Positions 34,635 through 44,205 are shown, numbered from the stretch's first letter. The stretch is DNA of 64,000 nt from Amycolatopsis benzoatilytica AK 16/65 (GCF_000383915.1 NZ_KB912942.1:6072564-6136563); one strand, 5' to 3'. Notes: a model not told the origin generated them from the sequence alone. Translations and numbers: made by a program.

Positions 34635-34714
34635 GCACCCCAATGCCACATTCGGTGCATGCGACGCACCCAATGTGGCATTCGGTGCATCTGACGCACC
34701 CAATGCCACATTGG
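34635..34714. repeat. Three ~30-bp tandem units with alternating orientation
   Basis: Units start with GCACC(C)CAATG and end near CGGTGCAT-N2-GAC: 34635-34665, 34666-34695 and 34696-34714 (partial). The 3-bp centre alternates CCA, TGG, CCA, so each AATG-N3-CATT core is inverted relative to the next. Lies between nnrD and deoR, both on the minus strand. It can fold into several alternative hairpins. Confidence 0.7.
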
Positions 34715-34726
34715 GGCGCGTTCTGG

Positions 34727-36172
34727 TCAGCGGGAAGCAGCGCGGACCAGCCGGAGCGCGGCAGGGATCGCCTCCACCAAGCCGGACGCCGAGGTCGGCG
34801 CGTCCTCGGCGGCGATCGCACCGGCCAGCGAATGCACCTGGGCGGCCGCCGCGGCGGCGAGCCATGGGTCGAGCCCCGCCGCGAGCAGCGAGCCGACCAA
34901 CCCGGTCAGCACGTCCCCAGACCCAGCGGTCGCGAGCCACGACCCACGCGGAGTATTCACCGCGGCGCGGCCGTCCGGGGCCGCGACGACTGTGCAATGA
35001 CCCTTCAACAGGACCACGGCGTCGTACTTTTTCGCCGCCTCGCGCGCCGCCGCCACCCGGTCCGCGCCCGGACGCCGCCCCATCAGCCGTTCGTACTCGC
35101 CGGCATGCGGAGTGAGGACGAGCGGCGTGTCCGGATCGCGGGCGTCCAGCACCTCCGGCGTGCGCGCGATGATCGTGGTGGCATCCGCGTCCGCGCACAC
35201 CGGAACGCCCTGGCCGAGGATGTGCCGCAGCACCTCGCGCCCGTCCCCGCCGGTACCGATGCCGGGACCGACCACCCACGCCTGCACCTGTCCGGCATCG
35301 GCAACTGAGCCGGTCGCGACGATCTCCGGCCATCGCGCGCGGACCACATCCGCGGCGGGCCCGGCGTAGCGGACCATCCCGGCGGTGGCGCGCACCGCGG
35401 ACCCGGACGCGAGCACCGCCGCCCCGGGGTACGTCGCCGACCCGGCCGCGATCCCGGCCACGCCTTGGCTGTACTTGTCGTCGAACGGCCCGGGAATCGG
35501 CCACGCCGCTGCGACGTCGGCCAACTCCAGCCGGTGCAGATCCGGCTCGCCCAGCCACGGCCGCAGTCCGATGTCCACCAGCACTACCTCGCCGCACTCC
35601 TGCGGAGCGAGAGCGTGCACCGGTTTCAGCGCGCCGAAGGTGACCGTGCGCGCGGCAGTGACATGCGGACCGTCGACCGCGCCGGTGTCCGGATCCACCC
35701 CGCTGGGCAGATCCACCGCCACCACCGGAGCCTCGACCCGCGCGACCACCTCAGCCGCGTCCGGCCGCAACGGACCCCGCGCCGAGATGCCGACGATCCC
35801 GTCCACCACCACGTCCGCTTGCGCGATCCACTGTGGACTGTCCACAATCGACACCACGCGGCCGCCATGGCGGCGCAACGCGGTCAACCCCGCCGCATGC
35901 GCCTTCTCCGGATTGAGCAGTACCGCGGTCACGAAGACGCCTCGCCGGCGCAGGAAAGCGCCCGCCCACAGCGCGTCGCCGCCGTTGTTGCCGGAACCGA
36001 CCAGCAGCACCGCCCGCCGGCCGGACACTCCACCGGTGTCCTCGGCCAGCAGACCGGCTACCTGCGTCGCGAGCCCGAACGCCGCACGCCGCATCAGCTC
36101 GCCGTCCGCCGTGCGCGCGAGCAGCAGGTTCTCCGCCGCGCGAATCCGTTCGGTAGTCCAGATTCCCTGCAC
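34727..36172 (-). CDS. nnrD: Bifunctional NAD(P)H-hydrate epimerase/dehydratase
   Basis: Repairs damaged NADH/NADPH hydrates; 481 residues. The N-terminal epimerase (YjeF_N, about 1-210) has GSGNNGGDALWAGAFLRRRG and AVDLPSGVDPDTG. The C-terminal ADP-dependent dehydratase (about 225-480) has KYSQGVAGIAAGS, VVGPGIGTG, LTPHAGEYERLMG, VLLKGHCTVVAAPDG and the ribokinase-like TAGSGDVLTGLVGSLLA. Just downstream of glmS, the order seen in M. tuberculosis around Rv3433c-Rv3436c. Confidence 0.95.
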   Translation of the reverse strand: MQGIWTTERIRAAENLLLARTADGELMRRAAFGLATQVAGLLAEDTGGVSGRRAVLLVGSGNNGGDALWAGAFLRRRGVFVTAVLLNPEKAHAAGLTALRRHGGRVVSIVDSPQWIAQADVVVDGIVGISARGPLRPDAAEVVARVEAPVVAVDLPSGVDPDTGAVDGPHVTAARTVTFGALKPVHALAPQECGEVVLVDIGLRPWLGEPDLHRLELADVAAAWPIPGPFDDKYSQGVAGIAAGSATYPGAAVLASGSAVRATAGMVRYAGPAADVVRARWPEIVATGSVADAGQVQAWVVGPGIGTGGDGREVLRHILGQGVPVCADADATTIIARTPEVLDARDPDTPLVLTPHAGEYERLMGRRPGADRVAAAREAAKKYDAVVLLKGHCTVVAAPDGRAAVNTPRGSWLATAGSGDVLTGLVGSLLAAGLDPWLAAAAAAQVHSLAGAIAAEDAPTSASGLVEAIPAALRLVRAASR

Positions 36173-36188
36173 GGCGGCGGCCTCCCGA

Positions 36189-38051
36189 TTACTCGACCGT
36201 GACGGACTTCGCCAGGTTACGCGGCTTGTCGATGTCGTAACCGCGCGAACTGGCGATCTCCGCGGCCAGCACCTGCAGCGGCACGGTGGACACCAGCGGC
36301 TGCAGCAGCGTCGGCACCGCGGGCACCTCGATCAGCTCGTCCGCGAACGGGCGCACGGTCTCGTCGCCCTCCTCGGCGATGACGATCGTGCGCGCACCGC
36401 GCGCCTGGATCTCGCTGATGTTCGACACCAGCTTCGAGTGCAGCACCGCGCGGCCCTTCGGCGACGGCATCACGACGACGACCGGCAGGCCCTCTTCGAT
36501 CAGCGCGATCGGACCGTGCTTCAGCTCGCCGGCCGCGAAGCCCTCCGCGTGCATGTACGCGAGTTCCTTCAGCTTCAGCGCGCCTTCCAGCGCCACCGGG
36601 AACCCGACGTGCCGCCCGAGGAACAGCACCGCGCGCGAGTCGGCGATGCGCCGTGCGATCTCACGGGTCTGGCCGACCGTCGAGAGCACCTTCTGCACGG
36701 CGGCCGGCGCGGCTTCCAGTTCAGCGAACTCGCGGGCGACCTCGTCCGGGTACTTGGTGCCGCGCGCCTGCGCGAGCGCCAGGCCGACCATGTAGTTCGC
36801 GGCGATCTGGGCGAGGAACGCCTTCGTCGACGCGACGCCGATCTCCGGTCCGGCGTGCGTGTACAGCACCGCGTCGGACTCGCGCGGGATCTGCGCGCCG
36901 TTCGTGTTGCAGACCGCCAGCACCCGGGCCTTCTGCTCCCGCGCGTGCCGGACGGCTTCGAGGGTGTCCGCGGTCTCGCCGGACTGCGAAACGGCGACCA
37001 CCAGGGTGTCCCGGTCCAGCACCGGGTCGCGGTAGCGGAACTCCGAGGCCAGCTCGACCTCGACCGGCAGGCGGCACCAGTGCTCGATGGCGTACTTGGC
37101 GACCAGGCCGGAGTGGTACGCGGAACCACAGGCGATCACGAAGACCTTGTCCACGTCGCGCAGGTCCTGGTCGGAGATGCGCTGCTCGTCGAGGATGATC
37201 CGGCCGGACTCGAAGTGCCCGCGCAGGGTGTTCGCCAGCGCTTCCGGCTGCTCCTCGATCTCCTTGAGCATGAAGTATTCGTGGCCGCCCTTTTCGGCGG
37301 CCGACAGGTCCCAGTCGACGGTGAACGGCTTGGCCTGCGCGGCGTCGCCGTGGAAGTCGGTGACCTGGTAGCCGTCGCGGGTGATGACGACCAGCTGGTC
37401 CTGGCCGAGTTCGACCGCCTCGCGGGTGTGCTCGATGAACGCCGCGACGTCCGAGGCGACGAAGTGCTCGCCCTCGCCGACCCCGACCACCAGCGGCGAC
37501 GACCGGCGCGCCGCGACGATCGTGTCCGGCTCGTCGGCGTGCGTCACGACCAGCGTGAACGCGCCCTCCAGGCGGCGGCAGACGGCGGCGACGCTGGCCG
37601 GCAGGTCGCCCTTGGTCTCGCCACCGAAGTACGCGCGGGCGACCAGGTGGGCCGCGGTCTCGGTGTCGGTGTCGCTGGCCATCTCGATGCCCTCGGCCTC
37701 GAGCTCGGCGCGCAACGCGGCGAAGTTCTCGATGATGCCGTTGTGCACCACCGCGACCCGCCCGGACGTGTCCCGGTGCGGGTGCGAGTTGCGGTCCACC
37801 GGCGCGCCGTGCGTGGCCCACCGGGTGTGCCCCATGCCCGCGGTGCCGGCGAACGAGTCGCGACCGACCTCGTCGAGCCGGGCTTCCAGGTTGGCCAAGC
37901 GGCCGGCCTTCCGCTCGACGTTCAGGGCGCCGGCGCCGTCGAGCACCGCCACCCCCGCCGAGTCGTAGCCCCGGTATTCCATGCGGCGGAGCCCACCGAG
38001 CACGACGTCCAGGGCCGGGCGGTGTCCGACGTATCCCACGATTCCACACAC
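36189..38051 (-). CDS. glmS: Glucosamine-6-phosphate synthase
   Basis: Glutamine:fructose-6-phosphate aminotransferase, first step to UDP-GlcNAc; 620 residues, full length. The GTG start is followed directly by catalytic Cys2 (CGIVGYVG). The glutaminase domain (1-240) has GHTRWATHG and VHNGIIENF. Two SIS domains follow (about 290-610), with ACGSAYHSGLVAKY, VSQSGETADT, and DKPRNLAKSVTVE at the C-terminus. No glmS ribozyme was recognised upstream. Works with GlmM encoded 5 kb away. Confidence 0.97.
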   Translation of the reverse strand: MCGIVGYVGHRPALDVVLGGLRRMEYRGYDSAGVAVLDGAGALNVERKAGRLANLEARLDEVGRDSFAGTAGMGHTRWATHGAPVDRNSHPHRDTSGRVAVVHNGIIENFAALRAELEAEGIEMASDTDTETAAHLVARAYFGGETKGDLPASVAAVCRRLEGAFTLVVTHADEPDTIVAARRSSPLVVGVGEGEHFVASDVAAFIEHTREAVELGQDQLVVITRDGYQVTDFHGDAAQAKPFTVDWDLSAAEKGGHEYFMLKEIEEQPEALANTLRGHFESGRIILDEQRISDQDLRDVDKVFVIACGSAYHSGLVAKYAIEHWCRLPVEVELASEFRYRDPVLDRDTLVVAVSQSGETADTLEAVRHAREQKARVLAVCNTNGAQIPRESDAVLYTHAGPEIGVASTKAFLAQIAANYMVGLALAQARGTKYPDEVAREFAELEAAPAAVQKVLSTVGQTREIARRIADSRAVLFLGRHVGFPVALEGALKLKELAYMHAEGFAAGELKHGPIALIEEGLPVVVVMPSPKGRAVLHSKLVSNISEIQARGARTIVIAEEGDETVRPFADELIEVPAVPTLLQPLVSTVPLQVLAAEIASSRGYDIDKPRNLAKSVTVE

Positions 38052-38191
38052 GAGAACTAGCGTAACGAGGCAATACCAGTGCCCTGCCCCGGTCCCGTCC
38101 GAACCCGCTGAACAGCGGAAACAACGTTCTCCGCGATACCGGCGGTGCGGCGCGCGGGCCGGGCGCGGGCCTGGGCAGTAAGGTCACGCGC

Positions 38192-39028
38192 ATGGCCAGC
38201 AAGCCCAAGCAGCTGCTCACGGAGCTGTCCCACCCGGGTCCGCACGAGGTTTTGCGCGGCAATCTCGCCCTGGTCGGCCTCCCCGGCGTCGTGTTCACCC
38301 CGCGTCAAGGCCTGGGCCTGCCCGCGATCGCCTTCGGCCACGGCTGGCTGCAGCCCGCGACGCGCTACCGCCAGCTGCTGCACCACCTCGCGAGCTGGGG
38401 CGTGGTCGCGGCAGCCCCGGCGACTCAGCTCAGCCCGCTCCCGTCGCACCGCCTGCTGGCCGGCGACCTGCTGACCACCCTCGATGTCATCACGACGGTC
38501 CGCCTTGGCCCGGACGGAATCAGCATCGACCCGGACAAACTGGGCTTGGCCGGCCACTCCACCGGCGGCGGAGCGGCAGTACTGGCCGCGGCGCAGTCGG
38601 CGAGTGCCGGCGACGACGCGCGGCCTCGCGTGCGCGCCGTGGCGACGGTGGCCGCCGCCCAGACGTTCCCATCAGCGACCGAAGCCGCGAAGCTGGTCAG
38701 CGTTCCTGGCATGCACCTGGCGGTGGACGGCGACCTGGTCGCACCAGCGGTCGGCCACGCCGAAGCCATCGCGCACGCCTGGGCCGGGCCGGTACAGCTG
38801 CGGACGCTGTCGAAGTCTTCCCACCTCGCGGTGACGGAGGGGCGGCACTGGAGCCAGCTGCTGCTGCAGGGGAAGCCGCAGCGGGCGACTCAGCAGCTGA
38901 CGAAGGCGCTGTTCACGGCGTTTTTCCTGACCCAGTTGACCGGGACCGAGAAGTACCTGCCGCTGCTGGACGCGGACGTGAAGCACGCGGCGATCGAGGT
39001 GCTGGAGGACGAGGAAACGGCCGCCTGA
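38192..39028 (+). CDS. Alpha/beta hydrolase (dienelactone hydrolase/cutinase-like)
   Basis: 278-residue cytosolic-looking hydrolase. Seen: IAFGHGWLQPATRYRQLLHHLASWG near the N-terminus, nucleophile Ser in GLAGHSTGGGAAVLAAA, a candidate acid Asp in AVDGDLVAP and His in SKSSHLAVTEG. The layout resembles PET-hydrolase/chlorophyllase-like enzymes but without a signal peptide. Substrate unknown. Stands alone in the plus direction between glmS and a minus-strand T7SS operon, ended by a strong hairpin. Confidence 0.83.
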   Translation: MASKPKQLLTELSHPGPHEVLRGNLALVGLPGVVFTPRQGLGLPAIAFGHGWLQPATRYRQLLHHLASWGVVAAAPATQLSPLPSHRLLAGDLLTTLDVITTVRLGPDGISIDPDKLGLAGHSTGGGAAVLAAAQSASAGDDARPRVRAVATVAAAQTFPSATEAAKLVSVPGMHLAVDGDLVAPAVGHAEAIAHAWAGPVQLRTLSKSSHLAVTEGRHWSQLLLQGKPQRATQQLTKALFTAFFLTQLTGTEKYLPLLDADVKHAAIEVLEDEETAA

Positions 39029-39056
39029 GGCGACGCCCGCGAAGGCAAGCTTTGAC

Positions 39057-39100
39057 GGAGCAAGGGCTAGGCACCTCGCGAGGCGCCTAGCCCTTGCTCC
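39057..39100. terminator. Bidirectional terminator between hydrolase and T7SS operon
   Basis: 44-nt near-perfect palindrome: GGAGCAAGGGCTAGGC pairs with GCCTAGCCCTTGCTCC around A-CCTCG/CGAGG-C, a single A-C mismatch. It ends 4 bp before the convergent gene end. Confidence 0.85.
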
Positions 39101-39103
39101 TGC

Positions 39104-39556
39104 TCAGGTAGCCAGCCAATCCGTGTTCGTGTAGTCCTCGTCCTCGTCGTGGTGCATCCCGCGACGATGCCTCCCAGACGGAGCAGCAGCAGGCGTCGGA
39201 GCGGTCGTCGGCGGAGTGTTGGACCGCGGCAGGATCGGCTCCTCGGCCGGGACGTAGCCAGCGCGGCGCTCGTTCTCCGCCTCGTCGTCCTCGAACCCGA
39301 AACTGACTTGGTCCGGGTCCTTCTCGCCGGTCGTGGCCTCGGTAGCCCACCCGCCCGCAGCTTTCGCCCGGCGGTTCCGTTCCTGCAGCCGGACGAAGAC
39401 CTCGCCCTGGATGCGACCCTGCTTGTCGAGCTTTTCCTTGCTCTCGGCAACGGCCTCCGAACGATTGCGGTCGAGCAGCGCCGCGCGCGCCCCGTTCTCC
39501 GCCTCCAGCGAGTCGAGCTTGGCCCGCATCGCGGCGAGCGCATCCCCTGAACTCAT
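39104..39556 (-). CDS. T7SS-operon coiled-coil protein
   Basis: 150-residue hydrophilic protein. Residues 1-70 form a charged coiled coil (ALAAMRAKLDSLEAENGARA, then KEKLDKQGRIQGEVFVRLQE). The rest is acidic and Pro/Thr/Ala-rich, with a His/Asp/Glu-rich end (HHDEDEDYTNTDWLAT). No membrane segment or known domain. Third gene after the EspC-like and 896-residue genes, so it may be a cytosolic partner of the secreted pair. No family recognised. Confidence 0.65.
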   Translation of the reverse strand: MSSGDALAAMRAKLDSLEAENGARAALLDRNRSEAVAESKEKLDKQGRIQGEVFVRLQERNRRAKAAGGWATEATTGEKDPDQVSFGFEDDEAENERRAGYVPAEEPILPRSNTPPTTAPTPAAAPSGRHRRGMHHDEDEDYTNTDWLAT

Positions 39557-39582
39557 CAGGAACCCCCTTTCGACCCGCTGGA

Positions 39583-42273
39583 TTAGCGGCCGGTGGAATC
39601 GTCGTCCAAGGACCCGCTGATCCGCTGTCCCGACACGCTTTTCTCGAACAACCCGCCTGTGACCCGGTAGGCGCTGCTCCGTTCCTGATCCTGGCCGCCG
39701 GGTGCGCTGCCGAGGCTTCCGCCGCCCATCATTCCGCCGCCCATCATGCCCTGCTGCTGCGGCTGTTGGTCGCTGTGCGTCGGCGCCGTGCCCAGCTCGG
39801 CGGTCGAAGGCTGCGGGCCGTCGCTGCCGATCGACGCGTGCAGGACCTGGTTGTTCGGATCGTCGTGCCCTGTTCCGAGGCCGCCGGAGCTGTCCATCGG
39901 ATTGGCGATCGACTGCGCCGTAGTCGAGTCGTCGACCTCTGGAACGCTCGCTCCGCCAGCTCCGGCGTCAGCCGCCAGCGGAGCTCCAGCGGTGGGATGC
40001 GCGGCCGAGGCGGCAGGGGCGTCGTGCTGGACCTCCTGCGCGACCGGTTGGCCCGAGTGGCCGCCTGGCGCGGATACCGGTTCCGACTGGCCGCTGTGCG
40101 CCGCGGGCGCGGCTCCGGCATCCGGCTGCCCATGTGTGCCGATCCCTGGGTGCTCGGCCGCCTGCTGAGCCGTAAGGCCATCGACCGGTCGCGCGCCGGC
40201 ATTGGGCGGCGTACCACCGTCGCCCACAGCCTGCTGTGCACCGTCGTGGCCCGGAGAGACACCGTCCGGCTTCGTTTCCCCGCCAAGCGTGTACTTCACC
40301 GGCTCGCCGCTGCCGTCGTCCACCGTGACAACGGTGGGCCCGCCCGGGCCCTGCGGACGCTCGGCCGTGATCTTGAGGTTGCCGTCTTCGACGTGGATCT
40401 TGCCGTCGGCGCCCGGTTCGTACTTGTGCGCGGCAGCAGCGTCGCCAGGCTGGCCTGGCGCACCGGCCCCGCCGCCGGGATGTCCTGGGGTCCCTGGTCC
40501 CGGCGTAGTGCCCTGCTCTGGAGTCCCGTGGCCGCTCGCGGGCTGCCCCGCGCCGCCGTGGTCTCCAGAAGCATCGCCCGGGACTGGAGTGTGCGCGCCC
40601 GGCACACCAGGCTGGGTGAATCCTTGCCCCGGCGTGGCGGGCAGACCGTCCTTGTCGAAGTCGAGCTGATAGCTCTTCGGGTGGCCGGTGCCGTCGTCGA
40701 CGGTGATTGCCATCTCGCCGGTCGCGGCCGGCTCGGTCATGGAGATCTTGTGCTTGCCCTGCTCGACCGTCATCGACTCGGGTTCGTGCGGCTTCACCGC
40801 TTGACCGGTCGTCGGATCGATCGGGAACGGCTTGCCAGTCGCGGGGTCGACTTCCAGCGGCTGGTGCGTGACCGGGTTCGTCTCTGCGCCGGACGGAGTG
40901 GCCGGCTGGGTTTCCGACGGCGTGGTCGGCACCTTCGGCATCTCGACGGAGGCGGGCGTGACCGATCCGCCCCCACCGCCGGTGCCCGGTCCGCTCCCAC
41001 CCGTGCCGGGACCCGTTCCGCCAGTGCTGCCGGGGCCGGACTGCTTCCCTCCACCGCTGTCAGACTTGCCCGTCCCGCTGTCCGGCGCGGTCTGGTCCAC
41101 GTTGCTGTACGGATCCTGCGGAAGCTGCCCGAAGAAATCAGTGAGCGCTTTCCATGCCCCGTCGACCGTGGTGTGCGTATTCGTGCACATCGCCTTGAAG
41201 TCGCGGATGTAGCCCTCGTAGAACTTGCCGAAGTTGTTGCGCAGGTATTCCGTGCACTGGTCGACGATGTGGTTGACCGTGTCGTCGTTCAGGTTGCAGT
41301 CATCGTCGTTGATCATCTTCTGAGACTCCGCGTCGAGGAACTTCGCGCAGTGCTTGAAGTCGTCCTGACTCGCATTGCTGCGCAGTTCGACGATCCGGAT
41401 GATTCGGTCGAGGTCCTGCGCGGTGACCTGACCGATGGAATCGACGCGGTACTTGATGACCCAATCCGCTTTGTCTCGGCAGGCTTTGCCAATCGAGCCG
41501 CACGCAGCCTTCATCGCGTCGGAAGCATGCGTATTCGCGTCCGCGACGACCTTCGTGTCCGCGGTGTAGTTCTTCTCGAAGTTGTTCGCCTGGTCGGCGG
41601 CCGCACCGTGCCAATCGGCAAGATGGACGGACAACTGCCCGGCCACGTCGGTGGACGCATCGGTGACCGCACCGGCCAGCTTGGCAAATTCGTCCGCACC
41701 CGCCATGAACTTGGTGAACGGGATCTTCCGCTGCTCGTCGTAGAGCTTGTAGATGTCGTCCTTGTTCACCGGCTGGAACCCGACGGCCTGCGCCGCGCGG
41801 TTGTACAGCGGGATGAAGACGTCGAACGTGGACCGCATCCCTGGCAGGCCGAGATCGAGGATCTCGTCGGACGTGCCCGCTCCCGCGTCCGTTTTCGACG
41901 CCTTGGCTGCCTGCTCGTCAAGCTTGGCCTTAGCGTCCTCGGCGTCTTTCTTGCCCTTGGCGCGGCCGTCCGTCTGGCTCTTGTCGTAAATGTCTTTGGC
42001 TTGCGAATACGCCTTTTTGACGGCGCTCTCGCCGAGCGGAATATCCGTCGGCCTCTCGCCGCTCATCGCCATGTCGCGCTTGACGTTGTCGCGCCATTGT
42101 TCGAACTCGTGCTGATCCCGGAACCCGTACTGGGTGGGGTCATGGTCGTCGATGTACTCCAGATACTTCCACGCCAGATCCGTGCCGGCCTGTGTCTTCG
42201 CCAGGCTCGGGTCTGCAAGCATCTGTTCGATCTCTTGCTTCGTCGGGACGTCGTCCCTGGCGCTCGCGCTCAC
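39583..42273 (-). CDS. Large T7SS-associated protein with six-Cys helical domain and low-complexity tail
   Basis: 896 residues. 1-130: charged helical region. 145-390: helical domain containing DWHGAAADQANNFE (a WXG-like turn at Trp221) and six cysteines (258, 265, 309, 326, 340, 363). About 400-890: Gly/Pro/Ser/His-rich tail with two related modules, at about 502-538 and 627-664, that share VE-x-G-x2-KI and TVDDG-(S/T)-G-x-P. A Met/Gly cluster (MMGGGMMGGG) precedes the ordered end SSAYRVTGGLFEKSVSGQR. GTG 42273 overlaps the EspC-like gene stop. Probably exported with its partner; function unknown. The even number of cysteines suits disulfides outside the cell. Confidence 0.7.
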   Translation of the reverse strand: MSASARDDVPTKQEIEQMLADPSLAKTQAGTDLAWKYLEYIDDHDPTQYGFRDQHEFEQWRDNVKRDMAMSGERPTDIPLGESAVKKAYSQAKDIYDKSQTDGRAKGKKDAEDAKAKLDEQAAKASKTDAGAGTSDEILDLGLPGMRSTFDVFIPLYNRAAQAVGFQPVNKDDIYKLYDEQRKIPFTKFMAGADEFAKLAGAVTDASTDVAGQLSVHLADWHGAAADQANNFEKNYTADTKVVADANTHASDAMKAACGSIGKACRDKADWVIKYRVDSIGQVTAQDLDRIIRIVELRSNASQDDFKHCAKFLDAESQKMINDDDCNLNDDTVNHIVDQCTEYLRNNFGKFYEGYIRDFKAMCTNTHTTVDGAWKALTDFFGQLPQDPYSNVDQTAPDSGTGKSDSGGGKQSGPGSTGGTGPGTGGSGPGTGGGGGSVTPASVEMPKVPTTPSETQPATPSGAETNPVTHQPLEVDPATGKPFPIDPTTGQAVKPHEPESMTVEQGKHKISMTEPAATGEMAITVDDGTGHPKSYQLDFDKDGLPATPGQGFTQPGVPGAHTPVPGDASGDHGGAGQPASGHGTPEQGTTPGPGTPGHPGGGAGAPGQPGDAAAAHKYEPGADGKIHVEDGNLKITAERPQGPGGPTVVTVDDGSGEPVKYTLGGETKPDGVSPGHDGAQQAVGDGGTPPNAGARPVDGLTAQQAAEHPGIGTHGQPDAGAAPAAHSGQSEPVSAPGGHSGQPVAQEVQHDAPAASAAHPTAGAPLAADAGAGGASVPEVDDSTTAQSIANPMDSSGGLGTGHDDPNNQVLHASIGSDGPQPSTAELGTAPTHSDQQPQQQGMMGGGMMGGGSLGSAPGGQDQERSSAYRVTGGLFEKSVSGQRISGSLDDDSTGR

Positions 42274-42581
42274 TTGCCCGCCCCCTTGATGTCGCTCGAG
42301 GACTGGCTCTCGTTCGCCTGATAGTGCCCGCCCGCGGCGTTCAGCTTCTGCGCGAACGCGTCCGAGGCTTTGAGGTAGGCGTCGACCATTCCGGCGATCT
42401 TCTGCACGCCGGTCTGATAAGGCTGGAAGTTCTGAGCGTGCGCCTCACCGAAATCGGCCGCGATGATCTGCACGTCCTTGACCGCGGCCAGCGGCTGCTG
42501 GACCGTGTTGCGCGGCATCTCGCTCAGCGCTCGCGCCGCCCGTGTCAGCGCATCCGTATCGACCTTGTGGCCGCCCGCCAT
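42270..42581 (-). CDS. EspC-like T7SS target protein
   Basis: 103-residue helical protein. Its start (GGHKVDTDALTRAARALSEM) and two-helix layout match the EspC/DUF2580-type group of small secreted ESX partners. There is no WXG turn; a TGVQKIAGMVDAYLKASDAFAQKL helix carries the hydrophobic face. First gene of the operon, translationally coupled (GTGA) to the 896-residue protein, so the two are likely co-secreted partners. Confidence 0.75.
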   Translation of the reverse strand: MAGGHKVDTDALTRAARALSEMPRNTVQQPLAAVKDVQIIAADFGEAHAQNFQPYQTGVQKIAGMVDAYLKASDAFAQKLNAAGGHYQANESQSSSDIKGAGK

Positions 42582-42710
42582 CTCCGCCCCTCCCTTAACG
42601 CACCTGCGTTCGCCACCTTATGACGCACTGAACGCGCCGTTGGTGCCGAACACGCGCCTACGGAATGTACCCGGAGAGTGACGAGAGCCGCAGCGATTCG
42701 GGCAGATCGG

Positions 42711-44048
42711 TCAGCAGACCGCGGACACGACTCCGGCCAGCCGATCCGCCGCCGCCTGTGCCGTGGCGTGGGCCGGAGCCTCGACCATCACCCGCACCAG
42801 CTGCTCGGTTCCCGAAGGCCGCAGCAGAACCCGGCCTTCCTCGCCCAGCTCCGCTTCGACCTCGCCGACCGCGTCCCGGACCTCGGCGGAGCCGGCCACC
42901 GCGGCCTTGTCCACCACCGGGACGTTCACCAGGACCTGCGGCAGGCGCTGCATCACGCTCGACAGCTCCGCCAGCGGCTTCCCCGTCGCAGCCATCCGGG
43001 CCATCAGCCGCATGGCGGTCAGCAGGCCGTCACCGGTCGTTGCGTGAGCGGGAAGCACTACGTGGCCGGACTGTTCGCCGCCCAGGGCCAGGCCGGATGC
43101 GCGCAGTTCCTCGAGCACGTAGCGGTCTCCGACGGCGGTCGTCACGACCGTGATGCCGTGCGCCTTCATCGCCAGGTGCAGGCCCAGGTTGCTCATCACG
43201 GTCGCGACCAGGGTGTCCTTCACCAGCGCGCCCTCTTCGGCCAGCGCCAGCGCCAGGACCGCCATGATCTGGTCGCCGTCCACCAACTCGCCGGAGGCGT
43301 CGACGGCTACGCAGCGATCGGCGTCGCCGTCGTGGCCGATGCCCAGGTCGGCCCCGTGTTCGACCACGGCCGCGCGGAGCAGGTCCGGGTGGTTCGAGCC
43401 ACAGTTCTCGTTGATGTTGATGCCATCGGGGTTCGCGTGCAGGGCCACGACCTCGGCGCCGGCCCGGCGGTACGCCTCCGGGGCGGCGACGGACGACGCG
43501 CCGTTCGCGCAGTCGACCACGACCTTCAGCCCGGCCAGCGGGTGCGGCGTGGCGGCGACCAGGTGCTCGAGGTACTGGTCGAGCGCCTCCGGGACCTCGG
43601 TCACCCGGCCGACGCCGGAACCGGTCGGGCGGGTGACTCCGGCGGCGTCCAGGCCGGCTTCGATCTCGTCCTCGATGCTGTCCGGCAGTTTGTGGCCGCC
43701 GGCGGCGAAGAGCTTGATGCCGTTGTCCGGCATGGGGTTGTGCGAGGCGGAGATCATCACGCCGAGGTCCGCGTCGAGCTTGCCCACGAGGTAGGCGACC
43801 GCGGGCGTGGGCAGCACGCCGAGCCGCAAGACGTCCGCGCCGGCCGAGGCGAGGCCGGCCACCACGGCCGCCTCCAGCATCTCGCCGCTCGCGCGGGGGT
43901 CTCGGCCCACGACGGCCACCGGACGGTGCGAACGGTCGTGCGCGGCCAGTACGCGCGCGGCGCTCGCCGCGACCGCCAGTGCCAGCTCAGGGGTCAGGTC
44001 GGCGTTGGCCAGACCGCGTACCCCGTCAGTGCCGAACAGTCGAGCCAT
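42711..44048 (-). CDS. glmM: Phosphoglucosamine mutase
   Basis: Converts glucosamine-6-P to glucosamine-1-P for UDP-GlcNAc; 445 residues. Seen: [12 protein letters not shown], the phosphoserine loop [13 protein letters not shown], metal loop GHDGDADRC and phosphate-binding [15 protein letters not shown] 44048 follows AAGGAGG by 5 nt; starting further upstream would translate the ribosome site. Downstream of rplM-rpsI but separated by a terminator, as in mycobacteria (mrsA). Confidence 0.97.
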   Translation of the reverse strand: MARLFGTDGVRGLANADLTPELALAVAASAARVLAAHDRSHRPVAVVGRDPRASGEMLEAAVVAGLASAGADVLRLGVLPTPAVAYLVGKLDADLGVMISASHNPMPDNGIKLFAAGGHKLPDSIEDEIEAGLDAAGVTRPTGSGVGRVTEVPEALDQYLEHLVAATPHPLAGLKVVVDCANGASSVAAPEAYRRAGAEVVALHANPDGININENCGSNHPDLLRAAVVEHGADLGIGHDGDADRCVAVDASGELVDGDQIMAVLALALAEEGALVKDTLVATVMSNLGLHLAMKAHGITVVTTAVGDRYVLEELRASGLALGGEQSGHVVLPAHATTGDGLLTAMRLMARMAATGKPLAELSSVMQRLPQVLVNVPVVDKAAVAGSAEVRDAVGEVEAELGEEGRVLLRPSGTEQLVRVMVEAPAHATAQAAADRLAGVVSAVC

Positions 44049-44205
44049 CTCGACCTCCTTGTCCACCTAGTTCACCGAGCCTCGGGCGAAAGCGCCCGAC
44101 CAACCTAGCTGTGGCCCGGACGAGCGTGCGCCCTACCCCTGGACAGTCGCGGCGACCGCCGCAAACGCATCAACTGGGCACGCATCAAGTCCGGAAAACG
44201 CCGGA

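Noticed and set aside
34635..34714. CRISPR-like array
   Set aside because: Units are contiguous with alternating cores and no unique spacers; only two and a half units; no cas genes.
38052..38191. glmS ribozyme
   Set aside because: Only 140 bp upstream of glmS and no recognisable ribozyme core; the ribozyme is mainly known from Firmicutes.
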